From Magnetofaba australis IT-1 (GTDB lineage: Bacteria > Pseudomonadota > Magnetococcia > Magnetococcales > Magnetococcaceae), in assembly GCF_002109495.1 (NCBI RefSeq), contig NZ_LVJN01000021.1, positions 186,001-250,000 of the forward strand: a stretch of 64,000 nucleotides of DNA, in the 5' to 3' direction. Of the stretch, positions 53,555-62,952 are shown one piece after another; the stretch's first letter is position 1, and each line of letters starts with the position of its first letter. Made by a program: the position numbers and the translations under genes. The notes beneath the pieces were generated by a model that saw only the letters and a program-made list of their open reading frames with translations, was not told the DNA's origin and searched no databases.

Positions 53555-53868
53555 GATTATTGTCAGTTGAAATCAGAATCGGACAGTTTGGATATTGGTC
53601 ATGAAAGATATCGAGGGCTACGCCCTCGAGCTCCCAAGATCAACAACCAAACCGTGATTCGGGCCATCCATGGCCCTCACCCTGCAGGCTCGCTGCGCGA
53701 GTCCGATTTGGCAATCCTGCCAAATCGTGGGCTCCGCCCACACCCGCTGGGGGCACAGCCCCCAGACCCCGCCGCCGACCAGTCGGCAGCCAATAGTTAG
53801 CGCAAGCTCCACCTACATCACGCAAACATTGGCCGTTTTGTGCCGTTTTGGTTTTGACTCGCTATACA
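53555..53868 (+). mobile_element. Dispersed hairpin repeat with extra modules
   Basis: Left block GAAAGATATCGAGGGCTACGCC, then the same extra hairpins as at 36166-36360 (CGGGCCATCCATGGCCC, GGCTCGCTGCGCGAGTCC, GATTTGGCA-ATCC-TGCCAAATC), then the usual hairpins, CAATAGTTAGCGC, ACGCAAACATTGGC and the right end GTTTTGACTCGCTATA. It fills most of the 534 bp between the amidase gene and the next phage-like gene. Confidence 0.75.
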
Positions 53869-53948
53869 CAGACAACCCCACATTCACTATTGCGATATAT
53901 TTTTATAATATGATATCACTAAGACTCCATTCACCACAGGAGAGCGCC

Positions 53949-54275
53949 ATGTTCACCATTATCCAAATCCCCAAAGAGCACCCGGAACTGTTCCGCGAGG
54001 CGTTACGCGCGCTCCAGCCGCAAACCCCCTGGGATCCCTGGCGCTGCGTCGCCTCCAATGCAGCGGACGAAACCACCGCCACGGCGGATCCGCTGGACCT
54101 GCGCAGCGCGCTTAAGCGCCTGATCGAGACCCAAGGCCTACCCGCCGCGCGGGGGATCCTGGAGCAGTTCGGCGTCAAGCGACTCAGCGAACTGGAGCCG
54201 CATCAGCACGCCCCGGCGCTGCGCGCCATTGCGCATGCGCTGGACGCCGGAAACGGCACGGAACCGCTCGAATAG
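53949..54275 (+). CDS. Small phage-like protein of unknown function
   Basis: 108 residues, start at 53949 after AGGAG. The C-terminal part has the pattern LKRLIETQGLPAARGILEQF, then GVKRLSELEPHQHAPALRAI. It resembles short helical tails found on phage recombination proteins and small phage DNA-metabolism proteins. I do not name a family. It lies 14 bp before the DUF2815-like gene. Confidence 0.6.
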   Translation: MFTIIQIPKEHPELFREALRALQPQTPWDPWRCVASNAADETTATADPLDLRSALKRLIETQGLPAARGILEQFGVKRLSELEPHQHAPALRAIAHALDAGNGTEPLE

Positions 54276-54289
54276 AGGCGAGAAAAACC

Positions 54290-54802
54290 ATGCGCGACAC
54301 CCCCATCATCGTGACGCCCATCTTCCAGGCGGCGTTTGTGAACCTGTTCCCCACGCCGTACAGCGCCTACGCCGATACGCCCGCGTACCGCATCACCATG
54401 CTGTTTGACCAGCAGGCGGACCTGAGCGCCCTGACCCAAGGGATCGAAGAGGTCGCCGCGCAGCAGGGACTGGACCCCCACGCCGCCACGTTTGACCATC
54501 CACTGCGGCGTCAGACCCTGTTCAGACGCCGTGACGCGCACTGGACGGCGCGCGCCGTCAACGCAGAGCCGCCCACAGTGTTGGATGCTTACGCCCTGCC
54601 GCTGCAGTTTCCACAAACGTTGTATGGTGGTTGCTACGCCCGCGCCGCCCTACGGCCCATCCCCAATGACGCCACCCAACCTCCAGGGGTGTCGCTCCAA
54701 CTATTGAGCGTGCAAAAAGTCGCGGAGGGCGAACTGATGCAGGTCACGCCCGAAAGCTGTCATCATCCTTGTGAATCTATGCCATCACTCGAGCATAATT
54801 GA
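54290..54802 (+). CDS. DUF2815-like phage protein (ssDNA-binding type)
   Basis: 170 residues. The start (IIVTPIFQAAFVNLFPTPYS) and the segment YRITMLFDQQADLSALTQGI match the beginning of the DUF2815 family, phage single-strand-DNA-binding-like proteins. The C-terminus is shorter and divergent, so the gene may be truncated. It is the last recognisable gene of the prophage remnant. Confidence 0.65.
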   Translation: MRDTPIIVTPIFQAAFVNLFPTPYSAYADTPAYRITMLFDQQADLSALTQGIEEVAAQQGLDPHAATFDHPLRRQTLFRRRDAHWTARAVNAEPPTVLDAYALPLQFPQTLYGGCYARAALRPIPNDATQPPGVSLQLLSVQKVAEGELMQVTPESCHHPCESMPSLEHN

Positions 54803-55539
54803 GATTTTTTCTGTTGCACATAAGAAGGTCGAGTTTCTTCCCGGCGCCGAACAGGAAACAAAAGCGCCTTTTGCATCGGGCGTTTTGGGCGCAAAACAGC
54901 CCCTTTCAGCGCCCCCGCCAGAGCCAATCAAGAGGAAAAAATTCCCCTTGACTGAGTGCACTGGTCCAGCCTTTGCAGTGCACTGAATTAATTTGTGTTT
55001 ATATTGAATTTCAATATGTTATGGATAATTTTCCAAAACCCGGAAAAGGGCCTTTTCAGGCGCATGCGGTTGCGCTATGCTTCTTTTCGCGAGGGAGAAG
55101 AGAGCGGAATCACACAAGGCGAAAACGCCACCAGAAATTGATCCGTTCGACGTGCGCTCTCTCCCGCAAAACGGGAGCGCCACACCGCCTTTCGGATTCG
55201 CGGACTGTTCTGTCTGCCCGAATCCCATTTCGCGACGTGACGCATATTTGATCAAAACCACTCTCAGGCTGAGGCCTTGGGATAACGCCCTGTTGCGTTC
55301 TCTCTGCTGGCTGACGCATGCGCTGTGCTGTCGTCTGTTGTTTGGATGTCAGGCAGGATAGTGCGCCCTGAATTTGTGGCGCAATCGCTTTTCTGCGCCC
55401 TGATGATTCGTTGTCTTTTCAGTATTTTGTATCATTCTCAAGCTGTGCGTATTGGTCTTTAACAGACCACCCATTCATTGACGCCGCCTGGAGCGCCGCG
55501 ACTTCAGGCGCGTGCAAGACGATGAGATGAGGTAGCAAC
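54803..55539. other. 737 bp without a recognisable gene
   Basis: No reading frame here has a convincing start, ribosome-binding site and protein-like sequence. The first 200 bp are AT-richer than average. A palindrome GAAAAGGGCCTTTTC lies at about 55042-55056, and several short stems occur around 55140-55190 (CTCTCCCGCAAAACGGGAG). A structured leader or a decayed phage tail segment is possible. Confidence 0.4.
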
Positions 55540-55755
55540 ATGACGCTGAACCCCCGCGCCCGACGTTTTGAATGTGGTCATTGTCACGAAACCTGGATTC
55601 TGGAAAACCCCTCGCCCACCCGTGGCCAGTATCACTGCCCGTGGTGCGGCGCCTGGTTGACCGTTCCGGTGGAGACCCCGGCTGTGCGCAAAATCGCGCC
55701 GCCGCGCTCCACCCGCAGCATCAATAATTCGGCCTCTCTGTCTGCGGGTCGTTAA
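55540..55755 (+). CDS. Small zinc-ribbon protein
   Basis: 71 residues with two CxxC pairs (FECGHCHETW and YHCPWCGAW) that make a rubredoxin-like zinc ribbon of about 30 residues. The tail is basic and Ser-rich. GAGGT precedes the start. No family name can be given. Such small zinc ribbons often bind nucleic acid or other proteins. A stem-loop follows directly. Confidence 0.75.
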   Translation: MTLNPRARRFECGHCHETWILENPSPTRGQYHCPWCGAWLTVPVETPAVRKIAPPRSTRSINNSASLSAGR

Positions 55756-55786
55756 GCCGCAGCGTTACGCGCCAATCGGCTGAATC

Positions 55787-55838
55787 AAAAAAACGCCCCC
55801 CTCCCTCGGCGTCACGCCAACGGGAGGGGGCGTTTTTT
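55787..55838. terminator. Bidirectional stem-loop terminator
   Basis: AAAAAACGCCCCC with a 12-bp GC-rich stem, interrupted by one bulged C, a loop of about 16 nt and TTTTTT at the end; A and T runs on both sides allow function on either strand. It follows the zinc-ribbon gene. Confidence 0.75.
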
Positions 55839-56052
55839 GTTGTGATGGGCTGGAGGCCAGCGACCGGCTGGCAAAAGATCGCAATACCGTTGTGACGCTA
55901 ACCATGTTACGATAAGCGCCTGTGATCATTTGTAACAGCTGCGCCACATTGGCGTGTGTGCAGCTGCAATGAACGCAAGCGCCAATGCTGCGCGTTCGCC
56001 AGATGATCCGGCGCCGAGAAGGCGCATTCTCCGGGGGGGGAATCAGACGTTC

Positions 56053-59000
56053 ATGGGCGATTTTCAATTCATCACGCCACTTAGCTACATCCTGCTGTTC
56101 ATCATCTGGTTGGCGATTTTGGTGCTGCTCGGTCGTGAGTGGCGTCTGGCGCGTCAGTCCGGCTTCGCCATGGCCGCATTGGTGGCGGTGATGGGCCTGG
56201 ACGCCCTGCGCACCCTATTCGAGACCCTCTTCTTTGGCGCTCGTCATCTGGTGATTCACCACTGGGCGCCGGCCTCCTGGCTCGGCTTCCTCAACGATCC
56301 GCAACATATTGTCCTGCCCAAACTCCTCAACCTGGTGGTGGGCTGTCTGGTGCTGGCATTGGTGGCGCGACGCTGGATCCCCGGTCTGCGCCACGACCTG
56401 GAGCAACAGGCAAGCAATATCGAAGAGCTGAACCGGGAACTGGAAGAGCGCCGCAAAATCGAGCGTCAACTGCGCCTCTACGCCAGTTTGGTGGATGGCG
56501 CCTCCGAACCTATGGCGCTGCTGAATTCTGAACGTCGTCACCTTTTGGCCAACGCCACTTATAAGAAGTTGCTCTTCCCCCCGTCACAAATGGGGCAAAC
56601 CAACCTGCCGCTGGACGCCTTGAACATGGATCCAGCGCAACGCGACGCCCTCAGTTGCGCCCTCGCCAACGCGCTGGAGGGGCGCGCCGCCCAGTGGACC
56701 CCTGCGGAACCCGTGGCCAACCAGCGCTATCTCTCCATCAGTGTGGCGCCGCTGCGCGAACAGGAGGAGGATGACGCCATCAGCGGCGTCATCGTCATTC
56801 TCAGCGACGTCACCGAAGAGCGCGCCGTGCGCCTGGCGCTGGCGCAGAATCAGCGCCTGCGCGACGCCCTGTTGCACTGCTCGCCCGACCCGCTGTTCAT
56901 CAAGTCCCTTGATGGCCGCTATCTGTTGGCCAACAACGCCGCCGCCGCCCAGGCGGGCGTGACCCCAGATAAAGTCTCCGGCCTCAACAATCAGGAGCTG
57001 TTCCCCCCGGCAACGGCTGTGGCCATGGATGAGAGCGACGCACAAGCCCTGGCCAATCCGCATAAGCCTCAGGTCTATGAACTGGATATCGCCACCCCCA
57101 ATGGCGCGCGCGTGTTCCAAGTCACCAAAGGGATCTATCACGACGCCGACGGTCAGCCGACCTACCTCTATGGCGCCGCGCGCGACATCACCACCCTGCA
57201 CCGCGCACTGGAGCGCTCATCGCTGCAAGCGCAGGCGTTTGACGCCTCGCCCAACCCCGTGGCCATGCTGGGCCTGAATCTGCGCTACATCATGGTCAAT
57301 CTCGCCTATGCGCGTCTGCAGGGACTGCCGCGCGAGAGCATCATCGGCGCCCGCGTGCCGGAGGTGCTGGGAGAGGAGTTGTATGAGACGCGCCTGGAAC
57401 CGAGATTACGCCGCGCCGCAGCGGGTGAAACGCTGAACTTCGAACAGTGGCACGAGGCGCCCAATGGCGCGCGGCGCTTTCTCTCCGTGCTGTATGCGCC
57501 ATTGCGCGAAAGCGAGAAGGGGCCGCCCATCGGCGTGGTGGTGATCGCCCACGACGCCACCGAGCGACGCTTGGCGCAACAGCAACATGAGATCAATGAG
57601 ATTCGCATGAGTCTGACGCTGGCGCTCACGCGTCAGTCTGTGACCATGGACGCCACACAGATCTGTGTGGAGGGGCTGCGCATAGCAATGACCCTATGCG
57701 ACGGCTCGGTGGGGCAGCTCTATCTGGCAGAGCGCGCGCCGCTGCGTTGGCGTCGTTTGGCCTGCGCCAACGGCGCGCTCACCGGCGCCCAGCTGAACAG
57801 CGCGGTGGAGATCCCCTGGGAAAACGCGCCCAACTGGGCCAATCCCAATACGCTGGCGCTCACCCCCATGATTCTCTCAGCAACGGACGCGCAGCTGCCG
57901 GAGCCATCGCCGCACCACGCGCTGGTCAGCGTTTGCGCACTCGATGGCGAGCATCCTGCGCTGCTGCTGGTGGTGGGCGATGCCGTGGCGATGCCCGATC
58001 AACATGTGGCCGCGCAGTTGCGCGCGGTGGCCGACGATCTGCTCAAACTGTTGCAGCGTCAAAGCGAGCGCGAAACCCTGCGCGAAGCGATTCGCCAGGC
58101 GGAGGCGGCCAACCAGGCCAAGAGCGTGTTCCTGGCCACCATGAGCCATGAGATCCGCACCCCCATGAACGCCATTCTGGGCGCCGCCGACATGCTGGCG
58201 GAAACCCCGCTACAACCCGAGCAGGCGCTGTATGTGGAGATCTTCCGCCACTCCAGCCACAATCTGCTGGCGATCATCGACGATATTCTGGACATCTCCA
58301 AGATCGAAGCGGGCAAGATGCAGATTGAGACCATTCCCTTCAATCTGCGGGAATTGATCGGCGCGTTGCACGACATGATGGGCATCCGCGCCACCCAAAA
58401 GGGATTGCGCCTGATCATCTGGACCGACCCGGATCTGCCCATGGTGGCGCTGGGCGATCCGGCGCGTCTGCGTCAGGTGTTGTTGAACCTCATGGGCAAC
58501 GCCATCAAATTCACCCAATCCGGCTGTGTGGCGCTGCTGACCAGCGTGGCGCAGAGCGATGCGCGCAGCGCCCAAGTGACCTTTCGCATCGTCGACACCG
58601 GTATTGGCGTGCCGCCGCATAAACAAAAAGAGATCTTCGACGCTTTCACCCAAGCCGACGCCTCGGCGCAGCGACGCTTTGGCGGCAGCGGCTTGGGCCT
58701 GGCCATCTGCCAGCGTCTGACCCAACTGATGGGCAGCGCGGGCATCTGGCTGCGCAGCGCCGACGGCGCAGGCTCCAGCTTTGGCTTTGAACTGCCTCTG
58801 GGTCTGCCGGTGAACCGCGACGCCGTATATGACGCCCCCCTCTTCAACGATGCGCCACAACCCGCCCCGACGGGTGAGGCAACAGGGTTACGGATTCTGT
58901 TGGCCGAGGATAATCCCGATAACGTGCAGTTGGTGCGCGCATTCCTCAAACAGAGCGCGCACCGCCTCTCCGAGGTCAATAATGGCCAACAAGCCGTGGA

Positions 59001-59280
59001 CGCCGTCACGGCGGACCATGGCGCTTACGATCTGGTGCTCATGGATGTGGAGATGCCGCATATGGATGGCTACACCGCCACCCGCATGATTCGGGATTGG
59101 GAGCGGCGGCACGACGCGGCGCAACTGCCCATCATCGCCTTCACCGCCCACGCCATGGCCGAACACGCCGCCCTCTCGCGCGCGGCGGGTTGCCAAGGCC
59201 ATCTGACCAAACCCATCCGCAAAAAGCGTCTGCTCACCGAACTGGACGCCTTCAGCCGCCGCTTAAACAGATCCCATTAA
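56053..59280 (+). CDS. Hybrid sensor histidine kinase with several PAS domains
   Basis: 1075 residues. Three N-terminal membrane helices (about 7-25, 37-55, 90-110) precede about 600 residues of PAS and GAF-like sensing domains ([56 protein letters not shown]). The phosphoacceptor is His699 ([19 protein letters not shown]). The ATPase has [18 protein letters not shown] and GGSGLGLAI. The receiver has [10 protein letters not shown] and Asp998 ([12 protein letters not shown]). An Hpt domain is absent. I chose ATG 56053; a run of eight G lies just upstream at 56033-56040, in the place of the ribosome-binding site. Confidence 0.92.
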   Translation: MGDFQFITPLSYILLFIIWLAILVLLGREWRLARQSGFAMAALVAVMGLDALRTLFETLFFGARHLVIHHWAPASWLGFLNDPQHIVLPKLLNLVVGCLVLALVARRWIPGLRHDLEQQASNIEELNRELEERRKIERQLRLYASLVDGASEPMALLNSERRHLLANATYKKLLFPPSQMGQTNLPLDALNMDPAQRDALSCALANALEGRAAQWTPAEPVANQRYLSISVAPLREQEEDDAISGVIVILSDVTEERAVRLALAQNQRLRDALLHCSPDPLFIKSLDGRYLLANNAAAAQAGVTPDKVSGLNNQELFPPATAVAMDESDAQALANPHKPQVYELDIATPNGARVFQVTKGIYHDADGQPTYLYGAARDITTLHRALERSSLQAQAFDASPNPVAMLGLNLRYIMVNLAYARLQGLPRESIIGARVPEVLGEELYETRLEPRLRRAAAGETLNFEQWHEAPNGARRFLSVLYAPLRESEKGPPIGVVVIAHDATERRLAQQQHEINEIRMSLTLALTRQSVTMDATQICVEGLRIAMTLCDGSVGQLYLAERAPLRWRRLACANGALTGAQLNSAVEIPWENAPNWANPNTLALTPMILSATDAQLPEPSPHHALVSVCALDGEHPALLLVVGDAVAMPDQHVAAQLRAVADDLLKLLQRQSERETLREAIRQAEAANQAKSVFLATMSHEIRTPMNAILGAADMLAETPLQPEQALYVEIFRHSSHNLLAIIDDILDISKIEAGKMQIETIPFNLRELIGALHDMMGIRATQKGLRLIIWTDPDLPMVALGDPARLRQVLLNLMGNAIKFTQSGCVALLTSVAQSDARSAQVTFRIVDTGIGVPPHKQKEIFDAFTQADASAQRRFGGSGLGLAICQRLTQLMGSAGIWLRSADGAGSSFGFELPLGLPVNRDAVYDAPLFNDAPQPAPTGEATGLRILLAEDNPDNVQLVRAFLKQSAHRLSEVNNGQQAVDAVTADHGAYDLVLMDVEMPHMDGYTATRMIRDWERRHDAAQLPIIAFTAHAMAEHAALSRAAGCQGHLTKPIRKKRLLTELDAFSRRLNRSH

Positions 59281-59340
59281 GCGATTCTCCGCGCCCCTTG
59301 CCATCCCCCCTGACAACTGCGGCGCGTCCTTGTTACGCCG

Positions 59341-59577
59341 ACTATACACGGTCGAATTCAGAATTGGACATTGGCGATTTTGAAGATGGAAGATTTCGAG
59401 GGCTGCGCCCTCGAGCTCCCCTAACAACCAAACCTTGGGGCGCCGCCCCAAACCCCGCTGGGGGCGCCGCCCCCAGACCCCGCCGCCGACCAGTCGGCGG
59501 CCAATAGTCAGCGCAAGCTTCACCTACGTCACGCAAACATTGGCCAATATGTGCAGTTTTGGTTTTGACTCACTATA
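59341..59577 (+). mobile_element. Dispersed hairpin repeat, complete copy
   Basis: From ACTATACACGGTCGAATTC to GGTTTTGACTCACTATA, with left block GATGGAAGATTTCGAGGGC, hairpins TTGGGGCGCCGCCCCAA, CTGGGGGCGCCGCCCCCAG and CGCCGACCAGTCGGCG, CAATAGTCAGCGCAAGC and ACGCAAACATTGGC. It lies between the hybrid kinase and the first STAS gene. Confidence 0.8.
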
Positions 59578-59759
59578 ATGCAGTAAAAATCAGCAATTTG
59601 TTTATTAATTATGCTCATCATGAGTAAAAATTAGTCATTCCGCCAGCGCTATGCTATCCTCCGCGCCACTCAATATCGCCTTATGCTCACATTTTCGTGA
59701 ATTCATTGCCGACGATCCCAGACCGTACAACACCGTGCGTCTGGGGCGGAGAACCCCCT

Positions 59760-60065
59760 ATGGACAGTGGCCTCGTCACACAGCAGAACAATGACCTCAC
59801 CATCACCACAGGCGCTGTCCTCGATGTGGCCTCCTTCCCGGAGTTCCGCCAAATCATCCTCGACCACAGCAACACGCCGTTGAACCTCTGCATGGTGGAT
59901 ATGCGCCAAACCCACAGGATCACCAGCTCCGGCATCGGCATGCTGATGCTGCTCAAAGAGGAGACCTCCGCCCAGCGCTATAGCGTATGCATCGCCCACC
60001 CCGATGTGGCGTACGCCCTGGAGATCGCCAATCTGCACAAACACTTCGACATCACGCAGGGCTGA
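59760..60065 (+). CDS. Single-domain STAS protein 1
   Basis: 101 residues, start at 59760 (GGAG upstream). The STAS core is DLTITTGAVLDVASFPEFRQ, then CMVDMRQTHRITSSGIGMLM with the Ser pair where anti-anti-sigma factors are phosphorylated. It ends HPDVAYALEIANLHKHFDI. STAS proteins of this type bind anti-sigma-factor kinases or other partners. It is the first of three tandem paralogues, each with its own leader. Confidence 0.85.
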   Translation: MDSGLVTQQNNDLTITTGAVLDVASFPEFRQIILDHSNTPLNLCMVDMRQTHRITSSGIGMLMLLKEETSAQRYSVCIAHPDVAYALEIANLHKHFDITQG

Positions 60066-60221
60066 TCCCTCTGCTCAGCCCGGTTAACAACCCCCGGATA
60101 TTCCTAGAGTTCTAAAAGATGTCACGTAAGGTTTTCCGCGAATTAAACATGTCGATTTCAGCTTCATGATATTTTATCGCCGTAGTCAATCTTCATCCCC
60201 CCTGATTCAAGAGGCAAAACC

Positions 60222-60530
60222 ATGAATACGCTGCACACCGCCATGACTGGGGATAGCCTGACAATCTCCGCGGGCAAATCGTTGGACCTGGACAACTACG
60301 CCGCCATCAAATCGCTGTTGCACACCCATGCCCATGACCACTTTGCCCACTGTGTGGTGGACCTGACGGCCACCGAACAACTGGCCAGTTCCGGTTTGGG
60401 AATATTGCTGATTCTTAAGGATGAATTAAACGCCAACAGGTTCTCTCTGCGAGTGAAGAATCCCAACGTGGCCTACACCCTGGACGCCGCCAACATGCAC
60501 AAGCAGTTCGACATCGCGCAGATCGCTTGA
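60222..60530 (+). CDS. Single-domain STAS protein 2
   Basis: 102 residues, start at 60222 after AGAGGC. Core SLTISAGKSLDLDNYAAIKS, then CVVDLTATEQLASSGLGILL with the conserved Ser pair. The end NPNVAYTLDAANMHKQFDIA resembles that of the previous gene, so recent duplication is likely. It lies 156 bp downstream of STAS 1; the gap holds no gene I can see. Confidence 0.87.
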   Translation: MNTLHTAMTGDSLTISAGKSLDLDNYAAIKSLLHTHAHDHFAHCVVDLTATEQLASSGLGILLILKDELNANRFSLRVKNPNVAYTLDAANMHKQFDIAQIA

Positions 60531-60823
60531 CATGCGCTGCGCCTTGCCCTGAAGACCTCCTCAAGGCGAACCATTCCCGCCTTGAGGCGAATCAAACCGT
60601 TTCACGCCCTGCCCTCGCCTCCAGGTCACCCTTTCCACCCGCTTGAATCCACTTGCCATCCACGCAATAGACAAATCAAAATCATTTCTTTTCATAATTT
60701 TATATTTGTTTCCCATCATAATCTATTTGCCGGTTCGCCATCTTCTCTTCCCGCTTGAGAACGACAATCCGAGCGCCCTGTCTTCAGGGGGCGCAATCCG
60801 TCCACGTTATGCAGGAGACCATC

Positions 60824-61129
60824 ATGGCCGACTTCGATTACACCCACTCAGATCGTAAGCTCACCATTTTCATGGGGGCCGACCTGGACTATAAAGGGTT
60901 TCAGGATATGCGTCGTGTTGTGCAAAAATATGAGAATCATTGTGATGCCTGCCACGTGGATCTGAGCCAAACACGCGGCATCACCAGTTCTGGTCTGGGC
61001 GTGCTCTTACTGATCCGGCAGGGTTTGAAGGCGAAGAACTACAATATCCGCGTCAAGTGCCCCAATCTGGCGCAGCTCCTCAAGAGCGCGCACCTGCATG
61101 AGCACTTCATCATCGAACACGTGGAGTGA
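60824..61129 (+). CDS. Single-domain STAS protein 3
   Basis: 101 residues, start at 60824 after AGGAG. Core KLTIFMGADLDYKGFQDMRR, then CHVDLSQTRGITSSGLGVLL with the Ser pair. The end CPNLAQLLKSAHLHEHFIIE follows the same plan as the other two but is more divergent. It lies 293 bp after STAS 2; that gap holds an AT-rich stretch but no gene I can see. Confidence 0.87.
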   Translation: MADFDYTHSDRKLTIFMGADLDYKGFQDMRRVVQKYENHCDACHVDLSQTRGITSSGLGVLLLIRQGLKAKNYNIRVKCPNLAQLLKSAHLHEHFIIEHVE

Positions 61130-61191
61130 TCCCAGGAGACCCCGAAGCCATCAACTTGCAGCATCGCTTGGCGGGGACAGAATCAGGGGAG

Positions 61192-61704
61192 TCAGCCGCT
61201 TTCCATAGCGGCGCGTTCGTGCAGCCGGGCCGCCTCCAGCGGCTCGGCCAGCAGATCGGCCAGCTCTTTGGCCGCGTTCAAATGGCTGCTGTTAAACGCA
61301 TTGCGCTCTTCATGTTGCAGCGTCAACAGGCCCAGAATGCGCTCGCCATAGGGCACGAACACAGCGATCACCGCACCGGTCTCCCAGTCGTCATCGGGCA
61401 GCTCCACCCAACGGGCGTCGCGCGTGGTGTCCGTGATCAACGCATTCTGTTGATTGCGGCACACCCATCCGCCCAACCCTTCGGTCATCACCAAATGCAC
61501 ATTGATCTGCGCCACCTCCGGCAGCTGTCCCGGACGCGCCAGCACTTTGTGGGTCACCGATCCACGCTCGTTCATCACCAACAGGCTGCCGCGGTCGGCG
61601 CTGGTCTCGCTCATGGCCACGCGAATAGCCAATTGCAGAACCTCGTCCAGTCGCGTCATTTGATTGAGTTGAGCGAGCATGATGTGGGCTTTTCTGGAGA
61701 GCAT
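61192..61704 (-). CDS. GAF-domain protein
   Basis: About 170 residues, almost all one GAF domain: RLDEVLQLAIRVAMSETSAD, DRGSLLVMNERGSVTHKVLA, EGLGGWVCRNQQNALITDTT, and the late strand ILGLLTLQHEERNAF. There is no output domain, so it probably binds a ligand and acts through a partner. I chose ATG 61704 with GGATGG upstream; ATG 61680 is also possible. It converges on the three STAS genes. Confidence 0.78.
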   Translation of the reverse strand: MLSRKAHIMLAQLNQMTRLDEVLQLAIRVAMSETSADRGSLLVMNERGSVTHKVLARPGQLPEVAQINVHLVMTEGLGGWVCRNQQNALITDTTRDARWVELPDDDWETGAVIAVFVPYGERILGLLTLQHEERNAFNSSHLNAAKELADLLAEPLEAARLHERAAMESG

Positions 61705-62006
61705 AATCCATCCAATCGTAATATCTGCGTCTGGATATCGTCGCGCGCAGTCGCTTGCACAGCAGATCCTGCAAAAAAGCGCGTTTTCATCTGCGTTCCT
61801 CAAAATAGCAAGCGCCGGGCGCCCATCGCAATATCTCTCTCCCCCGCGCCCCATTCCGCCCGCCGATTCGCCCCCGCTTCTCATTGCTCCCCTAGGCGGG
61901 TTTGTCTTATGATAAAGCGTTCTTTGCCAGGATCGTCACACACCGCGCATGGGCGCGTTCCCAGGCGATCCGCCCGCCGTTCACTGTTGCCGCAGGGAGT
62001 TGATTG

Positions 62007-62621
62007 ATGAGTTTCCCCCCCGCATTTTATCGCTGGCGCCCCCACCCCTGGCACGGTCTGGAAGTGGGACCGGACGCCCCGGAGATTGTCCACGCCTACA
62101 TCGAGATCACGCCGTTCGACCTGGTCAAATATGAAGTGGACAAGGCCACCGGTTATCTGTTGGTGGACCGCCCGCACCGCAGCTCCTCGCAACCGCCCGC
62201 GCTGTATGGCTTTGTGCCCCGCACCTACTGCGGCGACCGCGTGCGCTCCCTCTCCCCCGACTCCACCAAGGGCGACGGCGACCCGCTGGATATCTGCGTC
62301 ATCTCCGAGCGCCCCATCAGCAAGTCCGAGGTGATCCTCAACTCCCGCGTGGTGGGCGGCATTCAGATGATCGACCACGGCGAAGCCGACGACAAAATCA
62401 TCGCCGTGCTGGCCAATGACAACGTATGGGGCTCCTGCCGCGATCTCAAAGACGTGCCTGAAGTGATGGTGGAGCGCCTGCGCCACTACTTCCATACCTA
62501 TAAGATGATCCCCGGTGAAGATGAAAACCGCGTCTCCGTGGATGTGGTCTACGACGCCGACCACGCCAAAAAGGTGGTGCGCGCCTCCATGGAGGACTAC
62601 ATCGACATGTACGGCGGCTGA
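62007..62621 (+). CDS. ppa: Inorganic pyrophosphatase
   Basis: 204 residues, family I soluble enzyme that splits pyrophosphate to phosphate. The metal-binding motif is [15 protein letters not shown], with the typical [11 protein letters not shown] before it and [19 protein letters not shown] after it. AGGGAG precedes ATG 62007. It stands alone. Confidence 0.95.
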   Translation: MSFPPAFYRWRPHPWHGLEVGPDAPEIVHAYIEITPFDLVKYEVDKATGYLLVDRPHRSSSQPPALYGFVPRTYCGDRVRSLSPDSTKGDGDPLDICVISERPISKSEVILNSRVVGGIQMIDHGEADDKIIAVLANDNVWGSCRDLKDVPEVMVERLRHYFHTYKMIPGEDENRVSVDVVYDADHAKKVVRASMEDYIDMYGG

Positions 62622-62699
62622 TCCCAACCGCCCATGGTCAGATGCATCGGCGGGGCCTTTGGGCTCCGCCGATTGCTTTTGTGCGTTGTGAAAATTGGA

Positions 62700-62950
62700 A
62701 AATGAGAAATGGGATGCTGAAAGATATTGAGGGCTGCGCCCTCAAACTCCCCTGAAGATCAACAGCCACACCGTGGGCGCTGCCCACACCCGCTGGGGGC
62801 GCAGCCCCCAGACCCCGCCGCCGACCAGTCGGCGGCCAATAGTCAGCGCAAGCGCCACCTGCGTCACGCAAACATTGGCCGCTCTGTGCGGTTATGGTTG
62901 CGCATGAGTCGTAAACCTTCCCTTTGATTCTTTGGTTGACTATAGTGCGC
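62700..62950 (+). mobile_element. Dispersed hairpin repeat adjoining the bioF-like gene
   Basis: Left block GCTGAAAGATATTGAGGGC, hairpins GTGGGCGCTGCCCAC, CTGGGGGCGCAGCCCCCAG and CGCCGACCAGTCGGCG, CAATAGTCAGCGCAAGC and ACGCAAACATTGGC. It ends with TTTGGTTGACTATAGTGCGC after a short interruption. The end lies only a few bases before the next ATG. Confidence 0.75.
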
Positions 62951-62952
62951 TG

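Noticed and set aside
52233-53868. Possible CRISPR array
   Set aside because: The repeated units are about 240-310 bp and have no short direct repeats with unique spacers of equal length; no cas gene is present.
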